A stretch of DNA of 64,000 nt from an uncultured Clostridia bacterium (GCA_959602045.1 CAUGRT010000005.1:43640-107639), one strand, 5' to 3'; counted from the stretch's first letter, positions 46,190 through 54,244 are shown. Notes: generated by a model not told the origin, from the sequence alone. A program made the numbers and translations.

Positions 46190-46384
46190 TTATTTAACCC
46201 AGTCTGCCATTGTTGTTTTAACAAACTTAGTATTGGTTGCACCTGTGATAGCACCATTAGTGATAGCATCCTGAATGCTTGCAGCTGTTGAAGCGTTCAA
46301 GCCGTTCAAATCACCTGTACTTGTTGTTACAACATTTTCAACAGAAAATCTTGAGATATTTAATACCGGAACTTCATATTTCAT
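46190..46384 (-). CDS. Small conserved peptide C1 of cassette 1 (64 residues)
   Basis: A 64-residue peptide beginning MKYEVPVLNISRFSVENVV and ending MADWVK. Its first 22 residues, through TTS, are identical to peptide C2 at 50.25 kb, while the middle (about 35 residues, Ala/Thr/Asn-rich) differs completely. A strong AGGAGGT lies 9 bases before the ATG, 17 bases after the B1 stop. There is no signal peptide. Short clostridial peptides with a KYE.P.L start and a TTS break are numerous and uncharacterised. A conserved leader with a variable tail would fit a processed or modified peptide, but no modifying enzyme is adjacent. Confidence 0.75.
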   Translation of the reverse strand: MKYEVPVLNISRFSVENVVTTSTGDLNGLNASTAASIQDAITNGAITGATNTKFVKTTMADWVK

Positions 46385-46401
46385 TGTCTAAATACCTCCT
46401 A

Positions 46402-47355
46402 TTACTTCAATGCACCGCTAACGATGGATACTGATGAATACTCAGCAGTATTGTAGTTAACGATCAAACCGATTGTTGCAGCTGCGTCAATTGAAGCACC
46501 CAAATCAAATGCCTTTGTGTACTGTGTTGCTTCGCCGCCAACCGGAGTTGCGCTGATTGTCCACTCAATTGTTGATGTAGCAGCGGACGGTGTGAAGTTA
46601 GCCAGACCTGCTACTGCATTCTCTGTCTTATCTTCGTTTGTCCATACATCGCCTGTACCACCAACATCTGACGGCTTAACGTTCAGAATTGCTGATGAAT
46701 CAGCTGTAGCACCTGTGTTTGTCGGAACTGACGGCTTTGCCGGAGTTACCTTGTTACCAGGGAATGTAGCACCTATAAGGTTTGCACTATCCATTACGTT
46801 TGCTGGTTTCTGTGCTGCTACACCATAGGAAGTTTGATTACTTGAACCATTTCCTACTTCACAATAAAAGTCAACAATATCAATTGCAATATCCTCTGTT
46901 TCAACTCCAGATAATAACTTTAATCCCTTGAGTGTTATAATATCAGTAGGTGTGCTTTGAGCTTGACCCTTACCAGTGGTATCTGAGAAAGCATACGTAA
47001 ATTTATTATTTTTATAAGTCCATGAACCACCTGCATACTTTGACTTACCATATACAATATTGTTATATACGTCTTCCTCTGCATCTTCATCCCAAGTTGT
47101 TGCTAAAGGACCATTTTTCATATCAAACTTGGTTTCGTCTAAGTTAAAGGAAATTTGAAATGAACCAACCTTATTTCCCAATGCGCATCCTGTAGTATCT
47201 ACATTTACTGCAAGATCATATACGCCCTCAGAAGTTGAATTTAAATTCAACTTTACAACAGGCTCACTTGCTGCTTGAACTACAAAAGCTGAAAACATTG
47301 TAGCTGCCATAGCAAGCGCACTGCATGCAGCTATCAATTTCTTCATTACTCTCAT
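46402..47355 (-). CDS. Secreted cohesin-like protein B1 of cassette 1
   Basis: A 317-residue exported protein: signal peptide (MKKLIAACSALAMAATMFSA, from residue 4), then a 140-residue region with cohesin-like strand pattern (VGSFQISFNLDETKFDM, then KFTYAFSDTTGKG and TDIITLKGLKL). A Pro/Thr linker and a C-terminal module of about 95 residues conserved with B2 follow (STIEWTISATPVGGEATQ; AATIGLIVNYNTAEYSSVSI; ending VSGALK). AAGGAGG lies 9 bases before the ATG, 14 bases after the dockerin gene. No wall anchor or SLH domain. The cohesin assignment is by pattern only. Confidence 0.7.
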   Translation of the reverse strand: MRVMKKLIAACSALAMAATMFSAFVVQAASEPVVKLNLNSTSEGVYDLAVNVDTTGCALGNKVGSFQISFNLDETKFDMKNGPLATTWDEDAEEDVYNNIVYGKSKYAGGSWTYKNNKFTYAFSDTTGKGQAQSTPTDIITLKGLKLLSGVETEDIAIDIVDFYCEVGNGSSNQTSYGVAAQKPANVMDSANLIGATFPGNKVTPAKPSVPTNTGATADSSAILNVKPSDVGGTGDVWTNEDKTENAVAGLANFTPSAATSTIEWTISATPVGGEATQYTKAFDLGASIDAAATIGLIVNYNTAEYSSVSIVSGALK

Positions 47356-47369
47356 TATTTATATCCTCC

Positions 47370-47984
47370 TTATTCAGCTTCTTCAACTACCTGTGTAGTC
47401 TTATCAGATATCGTCTTGATACCATCTACAGTTGAATCTTCTCCTAAAACATAATTGATAATAGGAGTAGTATCACCGATATTTACAATACCATCATCTG
47501 TCGTATCAGCAGCCTGCAAAGATTCTCCTGTTAATCCAGTTCCCAAAATATGATTAATAATAGGAGTAGTATCACCAATATTAATTACAGTAGAACCGTC
47601 AACATCACCCAACAGTCTTGTACTCTTTTTACCTACCGTAAATAAAGCAGAAGCAATAGTGCCGTCACCTCCTACACGTACCTCATATGTACCATCAGCA
47701 ACATCACCAATAGGTACTTTTGTATAGGCATCGGCTTGCTCATCAATCTGCTTAATATTTTCCTCTGCAACAGTTGTCAGCAAAGAACCATCTGTATTGG
47801 TAGTAAGAACCAGCAAAGTCTTTCTTGCAGCTGCTGTCGGACAATTTTCAATAATAACACTCTTGCTAGCAGCGTCCCAAGTAGCTGTCATTTTAGCCTC
47901 CGCAGCAAAAGAACTTGTAGCCATAATACCTGCTAAACTTGCAACAATCGCGGAAGCAAGTAAAATTTTCTTTAATTTCATCAT
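47370..47984 (-). CDS. Secreted dockerin protein A1 of cassette 1
   Basis: A 204-residue exported protein. The signal peptide is MMKLKKILLASAIVASLAGI plus ATSSFA. A beta-rich domain follows (about 28-118), then a type I dockerin with two calcium loops: D127-D138 (DVDGSTVINIGD) and D160-D171 (DTTDDGIVNIGD). Loop positions 10-11, which set cohesin specificity in known type I dockerins, are Ile-Gly in both repeats. A charged tail ends the protein. The start at 47984 is set by GAAGGAG 6 bases upstream. First gene of cassette 1; its 5' end is identical to that of A2. Confidence 0.85.
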   Translation of the reverse strand: MMKLKKILLASAIVASLAGIMATSSFAAEAKMTATWDAASKSVIIENCPTAAARKTLLVLTTNTDGSLLTTVAEENIKQIDEQADAYTKVPIGDVADGTYEVRVGGDGTIASALFTVGKKSTRLLGDVDGSTVINIGDTTPIINHILGTGLTGESLQAADTTDDGIVNIGDTTPIINYVLGEDSTVDGIKTISDKTTQVVEEAE

Positions 47985-48168
47985 TTTAATCTCCTTCTTT
48001 CTTAGACCAAAAACTCCCAGCATCCTATAAGTTATGTATCTCTCTCTATGATTCCCCTATGCTCTCTCACAGAAAAAATCACCCTGTCCAAACAATCTAC
48101 AACAGATTCTCTCATTATGCCCTGTGTAATTTACCCCGTGTGTTCTAATGGAGCGAATCCCACCCAAA

Positions 48169-48443
48169 ATTGAGCCGAATCGGGGTAAAAAAGGTGCGGA
48201 CAATCCTTAAAAAACGTCGGAGAATCCCATTTTACGCGGATTTTCTCGAAAAGGGTTTGTATAAAGTTAATAAAACCCAAAACCCAAATTAGCCAAAACG
48301 CTGAAAATCGTTATTTTGAATAAAAAGGCTTGAAATATCAGAAGAATTGTAGTAGAATATAGTCATGATGATGAGTGAGAGAGTCATCAGAAATGAAACA
48401 GGTACAGCAGAAAACAACCATTTAATATATATTTTTCTGTTTG
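48169..48443. promoter_or_regulatory. 275-base spacer between inverted arms, with a rightward promoter
   Basis: A unique segment between the identical 266-base arms. On the plus strand TTGAAA (48330-48335), 17 bases, TAGAAT (48353-48358) points at cassette 2. On the minus strand only a weaker candidate is visible (TTGGGT, 17 bases, TTATAC, around 48250-48285). Recombination between the arms would flip this segment and redirect the promoter to cassette 1. No recombinase gene is nearby. Confidence 0.65.
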
Positions 48444-48627
48444 TTTGGGTGGGATTCGCTCCATTAGAACACACGGGGTAAATTACACAGGGCATAATGA
48501 GAGAATCTGTTGTAGATTGTTTGGACAGGGTGATTTTTTCTGTGAGAGAGCATAGGGGAATCATAGAGAGAGATACATAACTTATAGGATGCTGGGAGTT
48601 TTTGGTCTAAGAAAGAAGGAGATTAAA

Positions 48628-49284
48628 ATGATGAAATTAAAGAAAATTTTACTTGCTTCCGCGATTGTTGCAAGTTTAGCAGGTATTATGGCTACAAGTT
48701 CTTTTGCTGAGGATACATTCAATGCTGTATGGAATCCTGAAACAAATAGCGTTGACATTACCGGCTGCAAAGCTCCTGCGGAGGGAGGTAGAAAAACTGT
48801 TTTGGTTGTGAATACCAAAGACGGTACTGACGGTACTATCTTAGATACTATCAGTGAAACCGACATCATGCAGATTGATGAACAGGGAACAGCATATACT
48901 TCAGTATATGTAGGTCCTGACAAGCTCACTGAGGGTAAGTATTATGAAATCCGTATCGGCGGTGACGGTACGCTTCAGCGCATGGCTTTCCTAGTTCCGA
49001 AAAAATCGACAAATCCGTATGAAAACAGTACAAGATTAATCGGTGACCCAAGCGGTGACAACAAGATTAATAATACGGATGTTACTTATGTCATTAACCA
49101 TGTTGTATCAATATCCGAGTTAACAGGTGAGTCACTGCAAGCAGCAGATGTTAATGCTGACAACAAAGTTAATAATACTGATGCAACATTCTTGATTAAT
49201 AATGTTGTGGGCATTGATACTACAACAATTGACGGTAAAAAGACCGTTGGTGATCGAACAGAATATGTACCAGAAACAAAATAA
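48628..49284 (+). CDS. Secreted dockerin protein A2 of cassette 2
   Basis: A 218-residue paralogue of A1 with the identical 27-residue signal peptide. The middle domain is recognisably homologous (MQIDEQGTAYTSVYVG against KQIDEQADAYTKVPIG). Type I dockerin loops are D140-D151 (DPSGDNKINNTD) and D174-D185 (DVNADNKVNNTD). Loop positions 10-11 are Asn-Thr in both repeats, unlike Ile-Gly in A1. The tail ends YVPETK. GAAGGAG precedes the ATG pair. It lies downstream of the rightward promoter, so in this orientation cassette 2 is probably the expressed one. Confidence 0.85.
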   Translation: MMKLKKILLASAIVASLAGIMATSSFAEDTFNAVWNPETNSVDITGCKAPAEGGRKTVLVVNTKDGTDGTILDTISETDIMQIDEQGTAYTSVYVGPDKLTEGKYYEIRIGGDGTLQRMAFLVPKKSTNPYENSTRLIGDPSGDNKINNTDVTYVINHVVSISELTGESLQAADVNADNKVNNTDATFLINNVVGIDTTTIDGKKTVGDRTEYVPETK

Positions 49285-49299
49285 AAAGGAGGAAAAAAG

Positions 49300-50232
49300 A
49301 TGACCTTTTTAAGAAAAGTCATTTCATCAGTATGCGCTCTTAGCATGGTAGCAGCAATGGCAGTATCTGCTGTTGGTGTTCAGGCTGCTGAAAAGGGTTT
49401 AATTTCTGCTGATGTTACTGCATACAATAAAGAAACAGGCGAAGGAACAATTACAGTTTCTTTAAAAAATGTTGAGGATATAATGGGTGATTATGAGGCA
49501 GATTGCGCAACTATCGCTGGTGTTAGTAACAGTATTAAGTTAGATTCTACTGATTTTGATACATCATTATATAAGGCACTTCCGCCCGCAAAGCCTGCTT
49601 ATAAAAATAATATAGTTAAAGCCGGTTCATGGGAAGGAACCTTTGCACCAGGACCTTATAAAGGTGACATGTTTACAATTTCTTGCTCTGGAATGAGCCT
49701 GACTACAAACAGTGAATTATATTCATTTAACTTCAAGGTAAATGATACAACCAAAGAAAATAAGATTGTAATTTATGATGCATACTTAGATGCTAATACA
49801 TATGATCCTAATAATGACTATGCTTTGACAGTTCGTACATATGGTGACTCTGTACATGGTTCAACGGCAACATCTGATAGCTTAGGAGTTTCAGATACTG
49901 CTGTTACAATTGTAATTCCTGCCGCTGCAGAATCCGGTGCATCAACAGCATTGAATGTTGATCCGACAGATGTCGGTTTAGATGCAGATGCATGGACAGA
50001 TGGCACAAGTACAGTTGCTGTTGGTCTTGCAAATGTTGCTGCACCCGCAAGTGCTGCTTCAAAGATTGAATGGACAATCAAAGCAACTCCGGTTGGTGGT
50101 TCAGAAGAAACAAAGACACAGTCTTTTGATCTGGATGCAACTATCGAAGCTGCTGCAACAATTGGTTTAATCGTTAACTATGATACTAATGAATTTTCAT
50201 CTGTAACCGTTGTTAGCGGTGCATTAAAGTAA
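49300..50232 (+). CDS. Secreted cohesin-like protein B2 of cassette 2
   Basis: A 310-residue paralogue of B1. The signal peptide is MTFLRKVISSVCALSMVAAM with a VQAA cleavage region. The N-terminal cohesin-like region (about 30-190) is very different from B1 in sequence (GEGTITVSLKNVEDIMGDYE, then ELYSFNFKVND). The C-terminal module is conserved (KIEWTIKATPVGGSEETKTQ; ending SSVTVVSGALK). AAGGAGG precedes the ATG, 15 bases after A2. The conserved C-terminus may mediate wall attachment or polymerisation, and the variable N-terminus partner binding (inference). Confidence 0.7.
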   Translation: MTFLRKVISSVCALSMVAAMAVSAVGVQAAEKGLISADVTAYNKETGEGTITVSLKNVEDIMGDYEADCATIAGVSNSIKLDSTDFDTSLYKALPPAKPAYKNNIVKAGSWEGTFAPGPYKGDMFTISCSGMSLTTNSELYSFNFKVNDTTKENKIVIYDAYLDANTYDPNNDYALTVRTYGDSVHGSTATSDSLGVSDTAVTIVIPAAAESGASTALNVDPTDVGLDADAWTDGTSTVAVGLANVAAPASAASKIEWTIKATPVGGSEETKTQSFDLDATIEAAATIGLIVNYDTNEFSSVTVVSGALK

Positions 50233-50249
50233 TAGGAGGTATTTAGACA

Positions 50250-50435
50250 ATGAAATATGAAGTTCCGGTATTAAATATCTCTAGATTTTCTGTAGAGAAT
50301 GTTGTAACAACAAGCGGTTTTGACGCTGGTGTACAGAACGCTGTTAACACCGCTCTTAATAACTCAAAAATCGCAAATGGTTCAACTGCTACATTTGTAA
50401 CAACCAAGCTTACAATGTCAGATTGGGTTAAATAA
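50250..50435 (+). CDS. Small conserved peptide C2 of cassette 2 (61 residues)
   Basis: Starts MKYEVPVLNISRFSVENVV followed by TTSG and ends MSDWVK. The leader is identical to C1 at protein level, although codons differ (GTAGAG against GTTGAA), which argues for selection on the peptide and against very recent copying of this part. The middle is unrelated to C1. AGGAGGT with 9-base spacing; 17 bases after B2. Function unknown. Confidence 0.75.
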   Translation: MKYEVPVLNISRFSVENVVTTSGFDAGVQNAVNTALNNSKIANGSTATFVTTKLTMSDWVK

Positions 50436-50459
50436 TCGAGAGATATTACTCTTTAAAAT

Positions 50460-50488
50460 CCCCTTTTCGGAGGGGATTTTATTTTTTT
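50460..50488 (+). terminator. Terminator of cassette 2
   Basis: Same hairpin as at the end of cassette 1 (AAAATCCCC with GGGGATTTT), followed by ATTTTTTT. Confidence 0.85.
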
Positions 50489-50517
50489 ATTCCGCCTGTT
50501 CCATTTCGGCAAAAACA

Positions 50518-50546
50518 TTGATTTTTTACCGCATTTGTGTTATACT
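50518..50546 (+). promoter_or_regulatory. Promoter of the response regulator gene
   Basis: TTGATT (50518-50523), 17 bases, TATACT (50541-50546), just after the cassette 2 terminator. Confidence 0.7.
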
Positions 50547-50605
50547 GCTGATAAACAAAATCTATGCATTTGCACTGCAAAAAAGATCAGAAAGGATCAC
50601 GAATC

Positions 50606-51283
50606 ATGAAAAAAATTTTAATCATCGAGGACGACCGCGAAATTTCGGAGCTGGAACGCGATTACCTCGTTATCAACGGCTTTGAATGTGATATTGAAAA
50701 TTGGGGCACGACCGGTCTGGACGCGGCGCTCCGCAACGATTACGATTTGCTGATTATCGACGTTATGCTGCCGGGAATGGACGGCTTCGAGATCCTATCC
50801 AACGTCCGTAAGAAAAAACAGACTCCGGCAATTTTCCTTTCCGCCAGAAGCGACGACATCGACAAAATCCGTGGCTTAGGCTTGGGTGCGGACGACTATA
50901 TGACAAAACCGTTCAGCCCCAATGAACTGGTCGCACGCGTTAAGGCGCATATTGCCCGTCACGAAAAACTGACTGCCGGTCAGCAGGAATCCTCCGTTCT
51001 CTCAATACGCTCGCTGACAATCGACTGCGCAGCGCGGCGCGTTACCGTAAACGGCACTGAGATTCCGTTCACCGTAAAGGAATTTGATTTGCTGCTGTTT
51101 TTGGCACAGAACCCCAACCGTGCATTCTCCAAAGAGCATCTGTTCGACAGAATCTGGGGAATGGACGCGGTCGGGGATGTATCCACCGTTGCCGTCCATA
51201 TTCAGCGGATTCGGGATAAGCTCGCAGTGAGCGGCGATAAATTTATTGATACCGTCTGGGGCGTTGGATATCGGTTTATTTGA
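50606..51283 (+). CDS. OmpR-family response regulator without an adjacent kinase
   Basis: A 225-residue regulator: receiver with acceptor Asp52 (LLIIDVMLPG), GADDYMTKPFSPNEL with the conserved Lys, and a winged-helix domain (PFTVKEFDLLLFLAQNPNRA, then VSTVAVHIQRIRDKL). AGAAAGGATC precedes the ATG at 50606. No histidine kinase gene lies next to it, so its partner is unknown. It sits immediately beyond the mirror cassettes and could control them, but position is the only argument. Confidence 0.9.
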   Translation: MKKILIIEDDREISELERDYLVINGFECDIENWGTTGLDAALRNDYDLLIIDVMLPGMDGFEILSNVRKKKQTPAIFLSARSDDIDKIRGLGLGADDYMTKPFSPNELVARVKAHIARHEKLTAGQQESSVLSIRSLTIDCAARRVTVNGTEIPFTVKEFDLLLFLAQNPNRAFSKEHLFDRIWGMDAVGDVSTVAVHIQRIRDKLAVSGDKFIDTVWGVGYRFI

Positions 51284-51445
51284 CATTTTGAACAAAAGTT
51301 CACAGTTACATGCAAAAAATGTGTTTCTGTGATAAAATGAGTCATTTTATGAGGAAATATGCGAAAAATAAGTTCACACTTTTTATGATTTTGTCGGAAA
51401 AATGCACTCTTATCTTAAATTAATGTAAAATTCGTTCTAAAACCC

Positions 51446-51474
51446 TTGCATTTTTCCAAAAAATTGTTTATAAT
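51446..51474 (+). promoter_or_regulatory. Consensus promoter in front of a short hairpin RNA
   Basis: TTGCAT (51446-51451), 17 bases, TATAAT (51469-51474). Confidence 0.85.
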
Positions 51475-51480
51475 GCAATT

Positions 51481-51567
51481 GTCGGTGGAACAGAAGAGTA
51501 TTCTGGATTGAAGAAGGTAAAAAACTGTACAAGAAAGGGTTTATCCCTTTTGTACAGTTTTTTGCTT
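51481..51567 (+). ncRNA. Putative small RNA of about 85 bases
   Basis: Lies between the strong promoter at 51446-51474 and a strong terminator hairpin (AAAAAACTGTAC 51519-51530 with GTACAGTTTTTT, inner AAGGG/CCCTT). No start codon with a ribosome site is present in the roughly 40 bases before the hairpin. It could be a free small RNA or an attenuated leader of the PFK gene, but PFK has its own promoter at 51706. Confidence 0.6.
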
Positions 51568-51705
51568 TTTTGGCAGATTTATTTCTGCCTTATTTCATTA
51601 TAATAGTCTTTCTTCTTGGCTTTTCGGATTTCCTCATCTTTCGATCCTTTTCATCCTCTCGGTTTCGATTCATACAAATCTTTGCAATATTTGTTGTTTT
51701 TCATG

Positions 51706-51734
51706 TTGCAGTTTTTCGGGAAACGTGTTATAAT
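51706..51734 (+). promoter_or_regulatory. Promoter of the phosphofructokinase gene
   Basis: TTGCAG (51706-51711), 17 bases, TATAAT (51729-51734). Confidence 0.85.
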
Positions 51735-51777
51735 ATTGGTAAATAAACGTAACGAACAGAATTAAAGGAGAATTTTT

Positions 51778-52992
51778 ATGTCATTGGGAAATGTTATGGT
51801 AGGTCAATCCGGCGGCCCGACGTCTGTGATTAATTCCAGCTTGGTCGGCGTATATAAGACGGCAAAAAGCCGCGGCTGCAAAACGGTATACGGAATGCGG
51901 TACGGAATCGACGGGCTTCTGAAAGAACAATATGTAGACCTGGCGGATTATATCCGCAGCGATCTGGAAGTCGAATTGCTGAAACGCACGCCCTCCTCTT
52001 TCCTCGGAACTTGCCGTTACAAGCTTCCGCCGGCAGATCAGCAGCCGGAAATTTATGAAAAGCTGTTTGCCATTTTAAAAAATCTGGACATCCGATATTT
52101 TTTCTATATTGGCGGAAACGATTCCATGGACACGATTATGCAGCTTTCCGAATACGCTGCCGCAATTCATTCCGATATTCGGTTTATGGGCGTGCCGAAA
52201 ACGATTGATAACGACTTAGCCATGACCGACCATACGCCGGGATACGGCTCGGCGGCGAAATACATCGCGGTTGCTATGAAAGAAATCATCTGCGATTCCA
52301 CTACCTATGCGGTGGATTCGGTAACGGTGGTTGAGATTATGGGCAGAAATGCCGGATGGCTCACGGCGGCGTCCGCATTGGCAAAAACAGAGGATTGCAG
52401 CGGCCCGGATTTAATCTATCTTCCCGAATCCGTTTTCGATCTGAACCGATTTATGCAGCAGGTACAGGAGGCAAAAAAGCATAAGGACGCTGTGGTTGTT
52501 GCGGTTTCCGAGGGTGTAAAAACGGCAGACGGAAAATATATCTGCGAATCGGCGAAAAGCGAGGATCCATTCGGTCACACCATGTTGGGCGGAACGGCGC
52601 TCTATCTGGCGGATTTTCTGGGCGAGAACATCGGGATCAAGTCCCGCGGAATCGTTTTCTCGACCTTGCAGCGCTGTGCATCGCATGTCGTTTCGCGGTG
52701 CGATATTACAGAGGCATATACTGCCGGTGCGGCGGCTGTTGAAGCGGCATTGCGCGGAGAAACCGGAAAAATGGTCATTTTCAAGCGCCTTTCCGACATG
52801 CCGTACTGCATTACGACCGACACCTACGACATCCGCAAAATTGCCAACGCCGAAAAGTGTGTGCCCACCGATTGGATTACCCAAAACGGAACCTATGTTT
52901 CTGACGCATTTGAAGCCTATGCACGTCCGCTGATCATCGGCGAGCTGCCGCCATTCATGGTCGATGGAGTACCTCGGCATTTGTCTATTTAA
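51778..52992 (+). CDS. 6-phosphofructokinase, PPi-dependent type
   Basis: A 404-residue enzyme phosphorylating fructose 6-phosphate. The N-terminal GQSGGPTSVINSSLVGVYKT is typical. The phosphoryl-donor site reads FYIGGNDSMDT and GVPKTIDNDLAMTDHTPGYG. Asp in GGND (E. coli position 104) and Lys in PKTIDND (position 124) are the residues of PPi-using enzymes; ATP enzymes have Gly at both. The substrate motif VEIMGRNAGWL is present. AAAGGAG precedes the ATG. Its 3' end overlaps the convergent hflX gene by 8 bases. Confidence 0.9.
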   Translation: MSLGNVMVGQSGGPTSVINSSLVGVYKTAKSRGCKTVYGMRYGIDGLLKEQYVDLADYIRSDLEVELLKRTPSSFLGTCRYKLPPADQQPEIYEKLFAILKNLDIRYFFYIGGNDSMDTIMQLSEYAAAIHSDIRFMGVPKTIDNDLAMTDHTPGYGSAAKYIAVAMKEIICDSTTYAVDSVTVVEIMGRNAGWLTAASALAKTEDCSGPDLIYLPESVFDLNRFMQQVQEAKKHKDAVVVAVSEGVKTADGKYICESAKSEDPFGHTMLGGTALYLADFLGENIGIKSRGIVFSTLQRCASHVVSRCDITEAYTAGAAAVEAALRGETGKMVIFKRLSDMPYCITTDTYDIRKIANAEKCVPTDWITQNGTYVSDAFEAYARPLIIGELPPFMVDGVPRHLSI

Positions 52993-54244
52993 TAAGAAGA
53001 TATTGCTTTAGCCGCTCATATGCCGCGCTGTCAACCAGCAGCTCCATACGCGTGCCATCGGGGGTATATTCCTCGCTTAACACCTTCTGGCTGCTGTGCA
53101 GTTCGCTGACCTCTCCGCCCTTGTCATAGGGGATGCAGACGGTCACGCGGCGCTTTTGTCCGGGCGCTGTTTCGGAAACCGCCGCAAGCAGCGCGTCCAT
53201 ATGCAGCCCGGTTTTTGCGCTGATACTCACCGTGCGGTCAAAATTACCGTTAAAAACCGGCTCGGACATGGTTTTATCGCATTTGTTAAAAACGCCGATC
53301 ACCGGTTTACCGGACGCGCCAATCTCCGACAAGACGCGCTCGACCACCTGAATCTGATTTTGCGCCTCATCCGAGGACGCGTCAATCACATGCAGGAGCA
53401 GATCTGCCACGACCGCTTCTTCCAGGGTGGATTTAAATGCTTCCACCAGATGATGTGGAAGCTTTCGGATAAATCCCACCGTATCCACCAGCAAAATGCG
53501 GCGGTTATCCTCCAGTGTGATTCCGCGCGATGTCGGATCCAACGTAGCAAACAGCTTATCCTCCGCAAAAACTCCGGCATCGGTCAGCGCATTTAAAAGC
53601 GTGGATTTTCCGGCATTGGTATAGCCCACCAGGGCGGCGGTGATGATACCGTCTTTTTTTCGGCGCGAACGAAGCAGCTCGCGGCGTTTTTTTAATTCGC
53701 GAATTTCCTCCTCCAGCGCACTGATTCGGCGGCGAATATGTCGGCGATCGCTCTCCAGACGGGTTTCACCGGGACCGCGCGTACCGATTCCGGCACCGGT
53801 TCGGCTCATTTCCACACCAAACCCACGCAGACGCGGCAAGCGATATTTCAGCTGTGCCAGCTCCACTTGGAGCTTTCCCTCGCTCGTTTTGGCTCTCATC
53901 GCAAAAATATCCAAGATCAGCATGGAACGATCCAATACTTTGATCTCCAGAAAATCCGAAATATTGCGCATCTGCACAGGGGATAACTCATCATCAAAAA
54001 CAATGCAGTCCGCCTCCAGTGTCCCAATGGCATTTTTGATTTCCTCAAGCTTTCCCTCGCCCATATAAGATGCAGCCTCCAAGTCGGGACGATTCTGGAT
54101 CACCACACCTGCCACTTCGCCGCCGGCGGTTTTGACAAGCTCCCCCAATTCATCAATGGACTCCTCCGTAGTATCCTCCAATGCGTCACGCAAGCCTCGA
54201 TGGACTCCGGCAAGAATAAACCGTTCTTTCTTCTCTTCGTTCAT
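52985..54244 (-). CDS. hflX: GTPase HflX
   Basis: A 419-residue ribosome-associated GTPase that rescues or splits stalled ribosomes. N-terminal HflX domain (VQMRNISDFLEIKVLDRSML; LPRLRGFGVEMSRTGAGIGT; RGPGETRLESDRRHIRRRIS), then a G domain with GYTNAGKST, DPTSRG, DTVGFI and NKCD. Start at 54244 (MNEEKKE) with CGGAGA 8 bases upstream. Confidence 0.96.
   Translation of the reverse strand: MNEEKKERFILAGVHRGLRDALEDTTEESIDELGELVKTAGGEVAGVVIQNRPDLEAASYMGEGKLEEIKNAIGTLEADCIVFDDELSPVQMRNISDFLEIKVLDRSMLILDIFAMRAKTSEGKLQVELAQLKYRLPRLRGFGVEMSRTGAGIGTRGPGETRLESDRRHIRRRISALEEEIRELKKRRELLRSRRKKDGIITAALVGYTNAGKSTLLNALTDAGVFAEDKLFATLDPTSRGITLEDNRRILLVDTVGFIRKLPHHLVEAFKSTLEEAVVADLLLHVIDASSDEAQNQIQVVERVLSEIGASGKPVIGVFNKCDKTMSEPVFNGNFDRTVSISAKTGLHMDALLAAVSETAPGQKRRVTVCIPYDKGGEVSELHSSQKVLSEEYTPDGTRMELLVDSAAYERLKQYLLIK

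Larger units (their letters stand above)
46137..48168 (-). repeat. Left arm of a 2-kb imperfect inverted duplication (cassette 1)
   Basis: The whole segment is a mirror copy of 48444-50488. Identity appears complete over the innermost 266 bases (47903-48168 against 48444-48709: leader, ribosome site, signal peptide) and very high at the outer end (terminator, 3' gene start). The gene middles have diverged strongly. Contains three minus-strand genes. Confidence 0.9.
48444..50488 (+). repeat. Right arm of the 2-kb imperfect inverted duplication (cassette 2)
   Basis: Mirror of 46137-48168. The inner 266 bases form a common leader of about 180 bases plus the start of the dockerin gene. The outer 55 bases carry the shared terminator. 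Intermediate gene bodies align at the protein level only. Confidence 0.9.

Noticed and set aside
46402..50232. Cellulosome scaffold
   Set aside because: No glycoside hydrolases, carbohydrate-binding modules or multiple cohesins nearby; the dockerin and cohesin-like proteins are small and lack catalytic domains.
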